Below, piece after piece: positions 32,272 through 40,112 of a DNA stretch of 64,000 bases. The DNA is taken from positions 1-64,000 of the forward strand of contig JALWPK010000057.1 of NCBI GenBank assembly GCA_026995045.1. Direction: 5' to 3'. This DNA is from Gammaproteobacteria bacterium. GTDB taxonomy: Bacteria; Pseudomonadota; Gammaproteobacteria; SZUA-229. The notes beneath the pieces are model-generated. The model did no database searches. It was not told the DNA's origin and saw nothing but the letters and a program-made list of their open reading frames with translations. The stretch's first letter is position 1, and the number at the start of each line of letters is the position of its first letter. The translations under genes were made by a program, and so were the position numbers.

Positions 32272-32729
32272 CATTGCGGCAATAACCGTTTTTCAAGCAG
32301 CCACTGGCGCGCATCTTCGGCGTCCCGCTCGAACCACGCCTGCGCCGAGCCAAGCCGGAAGCTGTATCCCCATTCATCCATGTCGTTGAACATGCGGGTC
32401 ATGCCCATTTCAGGGATGCGTTCGCTTAACAGGATTTGCAGATAACACACCGCGTTTTCTTCTTCATAGTCGCCACCGGCGTCGGTGTGCAGTTGCTGCT
32501 TGCGCGCATCGTCCATGCAAATGTAATGACAGGTTTCGTGCAGCGCGGAATGCACCGGCGTGTCATTGCGAATATACAGTGTGTCGCCAATCAGCCCGGC
32601 TTCACTGTCTTTCCAGAAACTGCCGGGGATTTCCTCGCCATCCGCTACCTGTTGCTGCTGCATGCCGTATTGCTGCAACAGGGTTTGCAGTGAGCTCAGG
32701 TTGATGTCCTGGCAGAGTAGTACGGGCAT
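32271..32729 (-). CDS. Small HExxH-motif protein, probable metallopeptidase fold
   Basis: This 152-residue cytoplasmic protein has TPVHSALHETCHYICMDDAR, whose HETCH is an HExxH zinc motif, and DAGGDYEEENAVCYLQILL, where Glu could be the third ligand. The rest is helical (MGMTRMFNDMDEWGYSF). It has no signal peptide. The gene ends in the bidirectional terminator. I do not know a characterised relative. Confidence 0.65.
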   Translation of the reverse strand: MPVLLCQDINLSSLQTLLQQYGMQQQQVADGEEIPGSFWKDSEAGLIGDTLYIRNDTPVHSALHETCHYICMDDARKQQLHTDAGGDYEEENAVCYLQILLSERIPEMGMTRMFNDMDEWGYSFRLGSAQAWFERDAEDARQWLLEKRLLPQ

Positions 32730-32751
32730 GATTGGTTGGTTATGTTTATTT

Positions 32752-32951
32752 CACCACAGAGACGCGGAGACACAGAGTGAATTGTTTTGGTTTTGTAACG
32801 TACACCACAGATGCAAATTAATCACTATTGCAGGAGCGGCTTCAGCCGCGAATCCGCGGTTACAGCAAAGCCGGTGTTTGTGGGTATTACCTTTCGCGGC
32901 TGAAGCCGCTCCCACGATTCAATTCTCAGTATACTCCGCGCCTCTGTGGTG
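32752..32951. repeat. Composite inverted element, copy 1
   Basis: Outer arms CACCACAGAGACGCGGAG (32752-32769) and CTCCGCGCCTCTGTGGTG (32934-32951) are inverted and nearly perfect. The inner palindrome is GGAGCGGCTTCAGCCGCGAA (about 32833-32852) facing TTCGCGGCTGAAGCCGCTCC (32893-32912). Copies are at about 35285-35450, 37731-37878 and (outer arms only) 53597-53760. Confidence 0.8.
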
Positions 32952-32972
32952 AATTAAAAAAACTGTATCAAA

Positions 32973-33584
32973 TCACAAATATCCATGCTCACGAAACTGT
33001 TTGAGTATGCCCTGCAAGGCAATCGCACGGTGGCTGATTTTGTTTTTTTCTTCCAGCGGCAACTCGCCGCCGGAGCAATCATGTGTCGGCACATAAAAAA
33101 TTGGGTCGTAGCCAAAGCCGCCATCGCCGCGCGGCGCTTCGAGGATGCGGCCTTCCCAGCTGCCCTGGCTGATCAGCGGCACCGGGTCGGTGTGGTGACG
33201 CATAAATACAATCAGGCACTGGTAGCGTGCGGTGCGTTCGGCTTCGGGCACGCCTTCGAGTTCTTTCAGCATCAGGTTGTTGTTATCTTCATCGCTGGCG
33301 TTTTCACCGGCGTAGCGCGCCGACCACACGCCGGGTCGGGCGTCCAGCGCATCGACTTCGATGCCGGAATCGTCGGCAATCGCGGGCAGGCCGGTGTGCT
33401 CGGCGGCGTGGCGCGCCTTGATGATGGCGTTTTCGACAAAGGTTGTGCCGGTTTCGGCGACGTCGGGCACGTCAAAATCCGACTGCGGCAAAACCTCGAT
33501 GCCGCTTTCGGCAAACAGTTTGTTGATTTCACGCACCTTGCCGGCATTGCCGCTGGCGAGTACGATTTTGCTGATTTTTTTCAT
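32973..33584 (-). CDS. rdgB: dITP/XTP pyrophosphatase
   Basis: This 203-residue Ham1-family protein hydrolyses non-canonical purine triphosphates (dITP, XTP) to monophosphates. Visible motifs are [54 protein letters not shown] and [12 protein letters not shown], with SHRAIALQG at the end. The start ATG 33584 overlaps the rph stop by four bases. rdgB behind rph is a common gammaproteobacterial order. Confidence 0.95.
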   Translation of the reverse strand: MKKISKIVLASGNAGKVREINKLFAESGIEVLPQSDFDVPDVAETGTTFVENAIIKARHAAEHTGLPAIADDSGIEVDALDARPGVWSARYAGENASDEDNNNLMLKELEGVPEAERTARYQCLIVFMRHHTDPVPLISQGSWEGRILEAPRGDGGFGYDPIFYVPTHDCSGGELPLEEKNKISHRAIALQGILKQFREHGYL

Positions 33585-34297
33585 GCCTCGATAGCGCTCT
33601 GTTGAATGGCGAAAATCTCGTTGATGCCTTTCTCGGCCAGATCCAGCATGGCGTTGAGTTCATCACGGTTGTAGGCGTGGCCTTCGGCGGTGCCCTGTAC
33701 TTCGATGAAACCGTTGCTGTTGTTCATAATCACGTTCATGTCGGTTTCGGCGGTGGAGTCTTCCGCATAGTCGAGGTCGAGCACCGGCATGCCATTATAA
33801 ATGCCGACCGACACCGATGCGATTTGATGGTGCAACGGGTTTTTGCTGATGAGCTTGTTGGCCAGCATGTGCTCTACCGCATCGTGCAAGGCGACCCATG
33901 CGCCGCTGATGCTGGCGGTGCGGGTGCCGCCGTCGGCCTGAATCACATCGCAGTCCAGGCTGATGGTGTTTTCACCCAGCGCTTCCATGTCGATGGCGGC
34001 GCGCAGTGAGCGGCCAATCAGGCGCTGGATTTCCATGGTGCGGCCACCCTGTTTGCCGCGCGCAGCCTCGCGGCCCATGCGCGAACTGGTGGAGCGCGGC
34101 AGCATGCCGTATTCCGCTGTCACCCAGCCCTGACCCTTGCCGCGCAAAAAGCCGGGCACGCGGTTTTCCACACTGGCGGTGCAGATCACCCTGGTGTCGC
34201 CAAATTCCACCAGCACCGAACCTTCGGCATGCTTGGTGTAGTTGCGGGTGATGCTGACGGGGCGCATTTCGTCGGGCGCGCGGTTGCTGGGTCTCAT
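33581..34297 (-). CDS. rph: RNase PH
   Basis: This 238-residue phosphorolytic exoribonuclease trims tRNA 3' ends. Visible motifs are [83 protein letters not shown] and [18 protein letters not shown]. The start ATG 34297 is where the family begins; upstream in-frame codons would add residues unlike the family. It is divergent from yicC. Confidence 0.95.
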   Translation of the reverse strand: MRPSNRAPDEMRPVSITRNYTKHAEGSVLVEFGDTRVICTASVENRVPGFLRGKGQGWVTAEYGMLPRSTSSRMGREAARGKQGGRTMEIQRLIGRSLRAAIDMEALGENTISLDCDVIQADGGTRTASISGAWVALHDAVEHMLANKLISKNPLHHQIASVSVGIYNGMPVLDLDYAEDSTAETDMNVIMNNSNGFIEVQGTAEGHAYNRDELNAMLDLAEKGINEIFAIQQSAIEA

Positions 34298-34401
34298 AAA
34301 AGCTCCGGGTGATACGATGACGATAAGAGTGACAATAACAGGCCGCGCATTATACACGGTCTGTTACAATCACGAGCCGCAGAGCATACGAGGAGCACAG
34401 C

Positions 34402-35268
34402 ATGATTCGAAGCATGACCGCCTTTGCGCGTTGCCAGCACAGCGCCGCTTTTGGCGCGTTAACCTGGGAGCTGCGCTCGGTTAACCACCGCTATCTGGAT
34501 GTTTACATGCGCCTGCCGGACGATTTTCGCGCGCTGGAAGGCAAATACCGTGAGCACATCACCGCCGCGCTGAGCCGTGGCAAGCTGGAATGCACCCTGC
34601 GATTTGTTCCGGAAACCGTGGTGGAAGGCGGCGTGCAAATTCATGAAGAGATGACGCGCTCGGTGATTCACGCCTGCCAGAAAATCAACGACATGCTGCA
34701 CCAGCCCTCCGAAATCGACCCGGTGCGCGTGCTCGCCTGGCCCGGCGTGGTGCAGGAGCACCAGCTGGATTACAAACCGATACTGGCCGCCAGTGAGGAG
34801 TGCCTGAAACAGGCGCTGACGCAACTGATCGAAAACCGCGAAGCCGAAGGCCGGCGCCTGCAAACACTGATTGAACACCGCGCCGCCGCCATGCAGGTGA
34901 TAGTCGATGATGTGCGCAAGGTGATGCCCGAAATCATTCAATGCCACCGCGAAAAACTGCGCAGCCGGCTGGAAGAACTGAAAGTGGAAGTCGATCAGGA
35001 TCGCTTCGAGCAGGAAATGGTCTACCTGATTCAGAAAATGGATGTCGAAGAAGAGCTCGACCGCCTCGACAGCCATGTAAAAGAACTGGCCGACGTGCTG
35101 CAACGCGAAGAAGCTGTGGGCAGACGGCTGGATTTTTTAATGCAGGAACTCAACCGCGAAGCCAACACCCTGGGCTCGAAATCCGCCGACATCCGCACCA
35201 CCCAATCGTCGGTGGAGCTCAAGGTGCTGATCGAGCAGATGCGCGAACAGGTGCAGAATATTGAGTAG
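34402..35268 (+). CDS. yicC: YicC-family endoribonuclease
   Basis: This 288-residue protein has the YicC start MIRSMTAFARC, ELRSVNHRYLDVYMRLPDDF, and the C-terminal DUF1732 block VEEELDRLDSHVKELADVL, GRRLDFLMQELNREANTLGSK and VELKVLIEQMREQVQNIE. YicC/YloC proteins are endoribonucleases in RNA turnover. A GAGGAG ribosome site precedes it. Divergent transcription from rph is the usual synteny. Confidence 0.95.
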   Translation: MIRSMTAFARCQHSAAFGALTWELRSVNHRYLDVYMRLPDDFRALEGKYREHITAALSRGKLECTLRFVPETVVEGGVQIHEEMTRSVIHACQKINDMLHQPSEIDPVRVLAWPGVVQEHQLDYKPILAASEECLKQALTQLIENREAEGRRLQTLIEHRAAAMQVIVDDVRKVMPEIIQCHREKLRSRLEELKVEVDQDRFEQEMVYLIQKMDVEEELDRLDSHVKELADVLQREEAVGRRLDFLMQELNREANTLGSKSADIRTTQSSVELKVLIEQMREQVQNIE

Positions 35269-35284
35269 TGTGTTTTAAAGCCAA

Positions 35285-35450
35285 CGCAAAGACGCCGAGG
35301 CGCAAAGCACGCGAAGATTTTCCTATTAATTGCAGGAGCGGCTTCAGCCGCGAACCCGTGATTTCAGCAAACACGGTGCTTGTGAATAGCGTCATTCGTG
35401 GCTGAAGCCACTCCTACGGAAGAATCTCTGCGCCTCCGCGCCTCTGTGGT
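35285..35450. repeat. Composite inverted element, copy 2
   Basis: The left arm is degenerate (CGCAAAGACGCCGAGGCGCA, from 35285). The inner palindrome is GGAGCGGCTTCAGCCGCGAA (35335-35354) facing TTCGTGGCTGAAGCCACTCC (35395-35414). The right arm is CTCTGCGCCTCCGCGCCTC then TGTGGT, ending at 35450. Confidence 0.75.
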
Positions 35451-35465
35451 AAAAAAACAACCCGC

Positions 35466-36149
35466 TTATTTCACTTCCAGCAGTTCAATCTCGAATATCA
35501 GTGTCGAATTCGGCTGAATCAGTTCACTGCGGCGCGACTTGCCGTAGGCCAGATCTGACGGAATATACAGCTCCCACTTGGCGCCTTCCTTCATCAGTTG
35601 CAACGCTTCGGTCCAGCCCTTGATCACGCCCTTGACCGGGAAGGTGGCGGGCTGGTTGCGTTTGTAGGAACTGTCGAATTCGCGGCCGTCAATCAATGTG
35701 CCGCGGTAGTGGGTGACCACGGTATCGTTCAGCTTTGGCGTTTTGCCCGTGCCGGGTTTGATGATTTTGTATTGCAGGCCGCTGTCGGTGGTGACCACGC
35801 CCGGTTTTTTCGCGTTTTCGGCAAGGAATGCCTCGCCTTTGGTCTTGTTTTCCTCGGCGATGCGTTTCGCCTCGGCAAGACGGCGTTCACGCGCCTTGAG
35901 CTGGTATTTAGACTTGGCCTGGCGCATTTCCTGATCGCTCAGCGCCGGTTTGGCGCCGGACTGGCTGTCTCGCATGCCCTGTACGAATGCATCCAGGTCG
36001 ATTTCGACGCCCTGTGCTTTCAGGTTTTTGATAATGTCGATGCCATAGCTGTAGCTGGCTTTTTGCTCAAGCGTTTTTAATTCGGCGGCGTGGCCGGTGG
36101 CGCTGATCAGCAAAGCGGTGATGATTAAGGTCGGATTAAATAATTTCAT
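35466..36149 (-). CDS. FKBP-type peptidyl-prolyl isomerase (FkpA/Mip-like)
   Basis: This 227-residue periplasmic protein has a signal peptide (cleavage after GHA), an FKBP_N helical dimerisation domain (KASYSYGIDIIKNLKAQGVE, KYQLKARERRLAEAKRIAEE) and a C-terminal FKBP domain (DTVVTHYRGTLIDGREFDSS, VIKGWTEALQLMKEGAKWEL, YIPSDLAYG). The start ATG 36149 has GAGAAA upstream and the correct signal peptide; 63 upstream in-frame codons lack family features. The YGKSRRSELI loop replaces the usual YG..G and is unusual. Confidence 0.92.
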   Translation of the reverse strand: MKLFNPTLIITALLISATGHAAELKTLEQKASYSYGIDIIKNLKAQGVEIDLDAFVQGMRDSQSGAKPALSDQEMRQAKSKYQLKARERRLAEAKRIAEENKTKGEAFLAENAKKPGVVTTDSGLQYKIIKPGTGKTPKLNDTVVTHYRGTLIDGREFDSSYKRNQPATFPVKGVIKGWTEALQLMKEGAKWELYIPSDLAYGKSRRSELIQPNSTLIFEIELLEVK

Positions 36150-36359
36150 GGTTTCTCGCTGGATTCGTGTTGATGCGCGCAACATAGCAGCTGAACCCGG
36201 TGACTTCAAGCGCCGGGCGGCGCCGATGTAAAGCCGCGTCAATTCAGGTAACCTTGCGGTTTGAATAGCGGCTGGCGCGCCGCTGTGGGCCCTGGCCGGC
36301 GCGAACTTTTGCCGGCGGGGTCTGTCCATCAAGAACATTGCATTGAGAGTTGTGTCACT

Positions 36360-37715
36360 ATGTTGAGATCTGTCATCCTGTTTCTGGTTTTCTCCCTCAG
36401 CGGCTTTTCCGGCATGGCGATGAGCGCCTTGCCCGCCAGCGTCAACGGGCAGGAAATGCCGTCACTGGCGCCGATTGTGGAAAAAACCCGGCCCGCTGTG
36501 GTGAATATCGCCACCCGTGGCAAGGTCAATGTCGGCAATAACCCGGTGTTGAACAACCCGATGTTCAAATATTTTTTCCGCGGCTACAAGAACCCGCCGC
36601 AGCAGCGCGAGACCCGTAGCCTGGGTTCCGGCGTGGTTATCGATGCGGAAAAAGGCTTCATCATCACCAATCATCATGTCATCGCCAGCGCGGATGAAAT
36701 CGCCATCACCATGCACGACGGCCAGCAGTTCGAGGCGCGCGTGGTCGGCTCCGACCCGGAAGCCGATATCGCGCTGTTGCAGGCCGACATAGACGGTTTG
36801 GTGGAAATCCCGATGGGCGATTCCGACAAGCTGCGCATCGGCGATTTCACTATCGCGATTGGCAATCCGTTCGGACTGGGCCAGACCGTTACCTCCGGCA
36901 TCGTCAGCGCGCTGGGCCGCAGCGGGCTGGGCATCGAAGGTTATGAAAACTTTATCCAGACCGACGCCTCCATCAACCCCGGCAACTCCGGCGGCGCGCT
37001 GGTCAATCTCAGGGGTGAGCTTATCGGCATCAACACCGCGATTCTGGCGGCGGGCGGCAACGGCAATGTCGGCATCGGCTTTGCCATCCCCATCAACATG
37101 GCGCGGCAACTGGTCGACCAGTTGATTGAATACGGCGAAGTGCGTCGCGGCATGCTCGGCGTCATCATGCAGAACCTGACGCCGCAGTTGTCAAAAGCCT
37201 TTGGACTGGACTTGCACAAGGGCGTGGTGATTTCACGCGTGATTGAAGACTCCGCCGCCGAAAAAGCCGGCCTCAAGGCTGGCGATGTGGTGCTCAGCAT
37301 CAACGGCAAGGAAGTGGAAAGCGCGTCTGCCATGCGCAACATGGTCGGGCTGATGCGCGTGGGCGACGAAATGGACATCACCGTGATACGCGACAAGGAG
37401 GAGGTTGAGCTGACCGCCGTGATTCAAACCGCCGAACTGGAAAGCCTGCCCGGCGAGAAGCTGGACGCCAAACTGGCCGGCGCGATTATCAAGGAAGTAG
37501 GCGAAAAAAACGACCGCCATCTGGAAGTGATGTCGGTGGAGCAGGGCAGCCCGGCGTGGAGCGCACATTTGCGCGAGGGCGATATTATTATTTCGGTCAA
37601 TCGCGTGCTGGTTAAAACGATTGAGCAGTTCCGCGACATCGTCAGCAAGAACAACAGCCAGATTCTGCTCAATATCCAGCGCGGGCGGAATGCGATGTTT
37701 ATCCTGATTCAGTAA
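36360..37715 (+). CDS. degQ: Periplasmic Deg/HtrA serine protease
   Basis: This 451-residue protein has a signal peptide (about 22 residues), a trypsin-like domain with catalytic His106 (ITNHHV), Asp136 (DPEADIALL) and Ser210 (NPGNSGGAL), then two PDZ domains (GMLGVIMQNLTPQLSKAFGL; HLEVMSVEQGSPAW). Quality control of envelope proteins is the known role. The start ATG 36360 gives a typical signal peptide; upstream in-frame residues do not. It is divergent from the FKBP gene 211 bases away. DegP versus DegQ is not decided, but the short Q-linker favours DegQ. Confidence 0.92.
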   Translation: MLRSVILFLVFSLSGFSGMAMSALPASVNGQEMPSLAPIVEKTRPAVVNIATRGKVNVGNNPVLNNPMFKYFFRGYKNPPQQRETRSLGSGVVIDAEKGFIITNHHVIASADEIAITMHDGQQFEARVVGSDPEADIALLQADIDGLVEIPMGDSDKLRIGDFTIAIGNPFGLGQTVTSGIVSALGRSGLGIEGYENFIQTDASINPGNSGGALVNLRGELIGINTAILAAGGNGNVGIGFAIPINMARQLVDQLIEYGEVRRGMLGVIMQNLTPQLSKAFGLDLHKGVVISRVIEDSAAEKAGLKAGDVVLSINGKEVESASAMRNMVGLMRVGDEMDITVIRDKEEVELTAVIQTAELESLPGEKLDAKLAGAIIKEVGEKNDRHLEVMSVEQGSPAWSAHLREGDIIISVNRVLVKTIEQFRDIVSKNNSQILLNIQRGRNAMFILIQ

Positions 37716-37730
37716 TGTTTGGGTTTTGTT

Positions 37731-37878
37731 CGCCACAGAGGCGCGGAAGCGCAGAGATTATTTTTTGATGGCAGGAGTGGCTTCAGCGCGAGCACAGGAT
37801 TTTAACAGCCTGTATTTGTGGGACATCTTCGTTCTCGGCTGAAGCCGCTACAGGAAAAGTCTCCGCGTCTCTGTGGTG
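37731..37878. repeat. Composite inverted element, copy 3
   Basis: Left arm CGCCACAGAGGCGCGGAAGC (37731-37750), inner AGGAGTGGCTTCAGCGCGAG (from 37773) facing TCTCGGCTGAAGCCGCTACA, right arm CTCCGCGTCTCTGTGGTG (37861-37878), followed by another run of the same type (CTCCGTGCGCTCTGCGTCCT). Confidence 0.75.
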
Positions 37879-37932
37879 AATGTTCAAATCACCTCCGTGC
37901 GCTCTGCGTCCTCTGCGGCAACACAAACACGA

Positions 37933-38364
37933 TTAGTTTTCGGCGTCATGCACCCAGCGTTCGCCTTGATCGGTGATTTCCTTTTTCCAGAACGGCGCCT
38001 TGCTTTTCAGCAGTTCCATCATTTCACGGCAGGCGTCAAAAGCGGCGGCGCGGTGCGCTGACCAGCAGGCCACCAGCACAATGTCGTTGCCCGGTTTGAG
38101 TTCGCCATAGCGGTGAATAATCAATGCATCCAGCAGGCGCCATTTGTCGATGCTGTCGGCGCACAGCTTGTCGAGATAATGCTGCGTCATCTGCGGGTAA
38201 TGCTCCAGCGTCATCGCCTGCACCGTATCGCCCGCATTAAAATCGCGCATGCTGCCGATAAAGCTCGCCATCGCGCCATAACTGCCGCTGGCGCAGTGCT
38301 GTTGCTGGTATTGCTCCAGCTCGCGCAGCAGGTTAACGGATTGTTCAACCAGTTTCGCCGGCAT
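37933..38364 (-). CDS. moaE: Molybdopterin synthase catalytic subunit
   Basis: This 143-residue protein carries GAMASFIGSMRDFNAGDTVQAM, TLEHYPQMTQHYLDKLC, RYGELKPGNDIVLVACWSAH and the C-terminal KSKAPFWKKEITDQGERWV with the active-site lysine. It makes molybdopterin from precursor Z using sulphur on MoaD. MoaD is encoded 3 bases upstream on the same strand; moaC is nearby on the other strand. Confidence 0.95.
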   Translation of the reverse strand: MPAKLVEQSVNLLRELEQYQQQHCASGSYGAMASFIGSMRDFNAGDTVQAMTLEHYPQMTQHYLDKLCADSIDKWRLLDALIIHRYGELKPGNDIVLVACWSAHRAAAFDACREMMELLKSKAPFWKKEITDQGERWVHDAEN

Positions 38365-38366
38365 GC

Positions 38367-38594
38367 TCAGCCTCCGGTAACCGGTGGAAAAAAGGCGACT
38401 TCATCGCCGTCGCTGACAGTCTGCTCCGGCGAGGCGTAATCCATATTGATGGCGCACAATGTGTTCGCCGGCATCTCCTGTTGCAGCGTGGCGAGCCGCC
38501 AGGCGTCCAGCACGGTGCTGGCGGCGGCAAGCTCCACTTCTTCCTTGCCCAGCTGCTCGCGCAGGCTGGCGAAAAATTTTACGGTAATGGTCAT
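38367..38594 (-). CDS. moaD: Molybdopterin synthase sulphur carrier subunit
   Basis: This 75-residue ubiquitin-like protein starts MTITVKFFASLREQLGKEEV and ends in the essential Gly-Gly (FFPPVTGG), which is thiocarboxylated. The start ATG 38594 is the family start; an upstream in-frame start would add ten atypical residues. It is the first gene of the moaD-moaE pair. Confidence 0.93.
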   Translation of the reverse strand: MTITVKFFASLREQLGKEEVELAAASTVLDAWRLATLQQEMPANTLCAINMDYASPEQTVSDGDEVAFFPPVTGG

Positions 38595-38724
38595 AACTCT
38601 GTTCGTGGCTGTGTGGTCAATCACCTTGCGTGGTGACTGTTAACAATTGTAAACCCTGCGACACGCGATGGCTGCATTAAATTACAATACGCTACCTTGA
38701 CCAACTGAACAACAGGAACACAAC

Positions 38725-39399
38725 ATGAAAATGATTCAAACCGGCAGCCTCATCACAGGGCTTCTTCTGAGCAGTGTTGCTGCGTTCAATGCAGTGGCCG
38801 GCGCGCCCTACTGGGTAGGCAGCGACGGCAAATATGTGCGCAGCGGTTTTGGCGAATGCGTGCGCACCATTGACTGGACGCCGGCAGCCGCCATACCGGG
38901 TTGTGAAGGCGACGCCGCCATGCCTGTCGCCAACAAGCCTGCCGCCACCGACAAGGCTGAGGCAACCCGCAAGTCTGCGCCCATAAAGCCGATGCCGGTC
39001 GTTGAGGCGCCCGCGCCAAAACCGGCAGCCGAGCCGGAATACCGCAAAATCAGCCTGTCATCCGGCGCCAGCTTCAAACTGGGCGGCAGCACGCTGAATG
39101 CTGAAGGCAAGGCGGCGGTGGCGGCATTACTGAAAGAGTTCGATGGCGAGACCATCGAAGCCGTGATTGTGGAAGGCCACACAGATGACCGTGGCCCGGC
39201 GGCATTCAACCAGAAACTGTCCGAAAAACGCGCGGAAGCGGTCAAGGCCGAGTTGATTGCCAATGGCGTCGACGCCAGCCTGATTAAAACCATCGGCTAC
39301 GGCGAAAGCAAGCCGGTCGCCAGCAACGCCACCCGCGAAGGCCGCGCCAAAAACCGCCGGGTTGAAATCAAGGTGGACGCCAAAGCGCGCAAGCTGTAG
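38725..39399 (+). CDS. OmpA-like peptidoglycan-binding protein
   Basis: This 224-residue protein has a signal peptide (cleavage after VAG), an N-terminal segment with AGAPYWVGSDGKYVRSGFGE and CVRTIDWTPAAAIPGCEGD, an Ala/Pro/Lys-rich linker and a C-terminal OmpA domain (VEGHTDDRGPAAFNQKLSEK, GYGESKPVASNATREGRAKN). The WVGSDGKYVR..GECV..W...CEG layout is the one I know from small OmpA-family proteins that lack the barrel. AGGAACACAAC precedes the ATG. Confidence 0.88.
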   Translation: MKMIQTGSLITGLLLSSVAAFNAVAGAPYWVGSDGKYVRSGFGECVRTIDWTPAAAIPGCEGDAAMPVANKPAATDKAEATRKSAPIKPMPVVEAPAPKPAAEPEYRKISLSSGASFKLGGSTLNAEGKAAVAALLKEFDGETIEAVIVEGHTDDRGPAAFNQKLSEKRAEAVKAELIANGVDASLIKTIGYGESKPVASNATREGRAKNRRVEIKVDAKARKL

Positions 39400-39480
39400 G
39401 GCAAGCAAATTTTTCAGGGATGAAAAATCAGGATGCTATCGCGCAATGGATAGCCTCCAAATCCTCGTTCATGCAGAGGT

Positions 39481-39513
39481 AAAAGGCTTCTCGTCCCCGG
39501 GAGGCCTTTTTTA
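39481..39513 (+). terminator. Terminator after the OmpA-like gene
   Basis: AAAAGGCTTCTCG (39481-39493) pairs imperfectly with GGGAGGCCTTTT (39499-39510), and a T-tract follows. It separates the OmpA-like gene from moaC. Confidence 0.75.
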
Positions 39514-39572
39514 TTCTTGCGGCGGGCCGCTAACCGCTTTCAGCATACAGTGGGTGTTGGTAAGCTAGCCGC

Positions 39573-40067
39573 ATGAGCAAAACCAAATCGCAGTCAGAGC
39601 TGACCCACTTCAACGCCCGCGGCGAAGCCCACATGGTGGATGTTGGCGGCAAGGCCAGCAGCCAGCGCGTCGCCGTCGCCAGTGGACGCATTCACATGCA
39701 AGCCGACACCCTGCAATTGATACAGCAGGGCGGTCACAAGAAAGGCGATGTGCTGGCGGTGTCGCGGTTGGCGGGCATCATGGCTGCCAAAAAAACCGCC
39801 GACCTGATTCCGCTTTGCCACCCCATCCCGTTGACGCATCTGGATATTGAATTTCAAATCGACGAACCAAACTGCGCAATCGAGTGCATCGCCACCGCCA
39901 AAACCAACGGCGTCACCGGCGTGGAAATGGAAGCGCTGGCTGCGGTGCAGATTGCCCTGCTGACGATTTACGATATGTGCAAGGCGGTGGATCGCGGCAT
40001 GGAAATGCAGGCGATTCATTTGCACAGCAAGTCCGGCGGCAAGTCCGGTGACTGGCGGCGCGAATAA
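39573..40067 (+). CDS. moaC: Cyclic pyranopterin monophosphate synthase
   Basis: This 164-residue protein has [40 protein letters not shown] and the closing [19 protein letters not shown] and [14 protein letters not shown], the MoaC signature. It acts early in molybdenum cofactor synthesis. It is on the opposite strand from moaD and moaE, so the three moa genes are in two units. Confidence 0.95.
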   Translation: MSKTKSQSELTHFNARGEAHMVDVGGKASSQRVAVASGRIHMQADTLQLIQQGGHKKGDVLAVSRLAGIMAAKKTADLIPLCHPIPLTHLDIEFQIDEPNCAIECIATAKTNGVTGVEMEALAAVQIALLTIYDMCKAVDRGMEMQAIHLHSKSGGKSGDWRRE

Positions 40068-40112
40068 ACCACTGTGTAGTCAATCGACGATTATCCCCAG
40101 GGAATAACGCTT

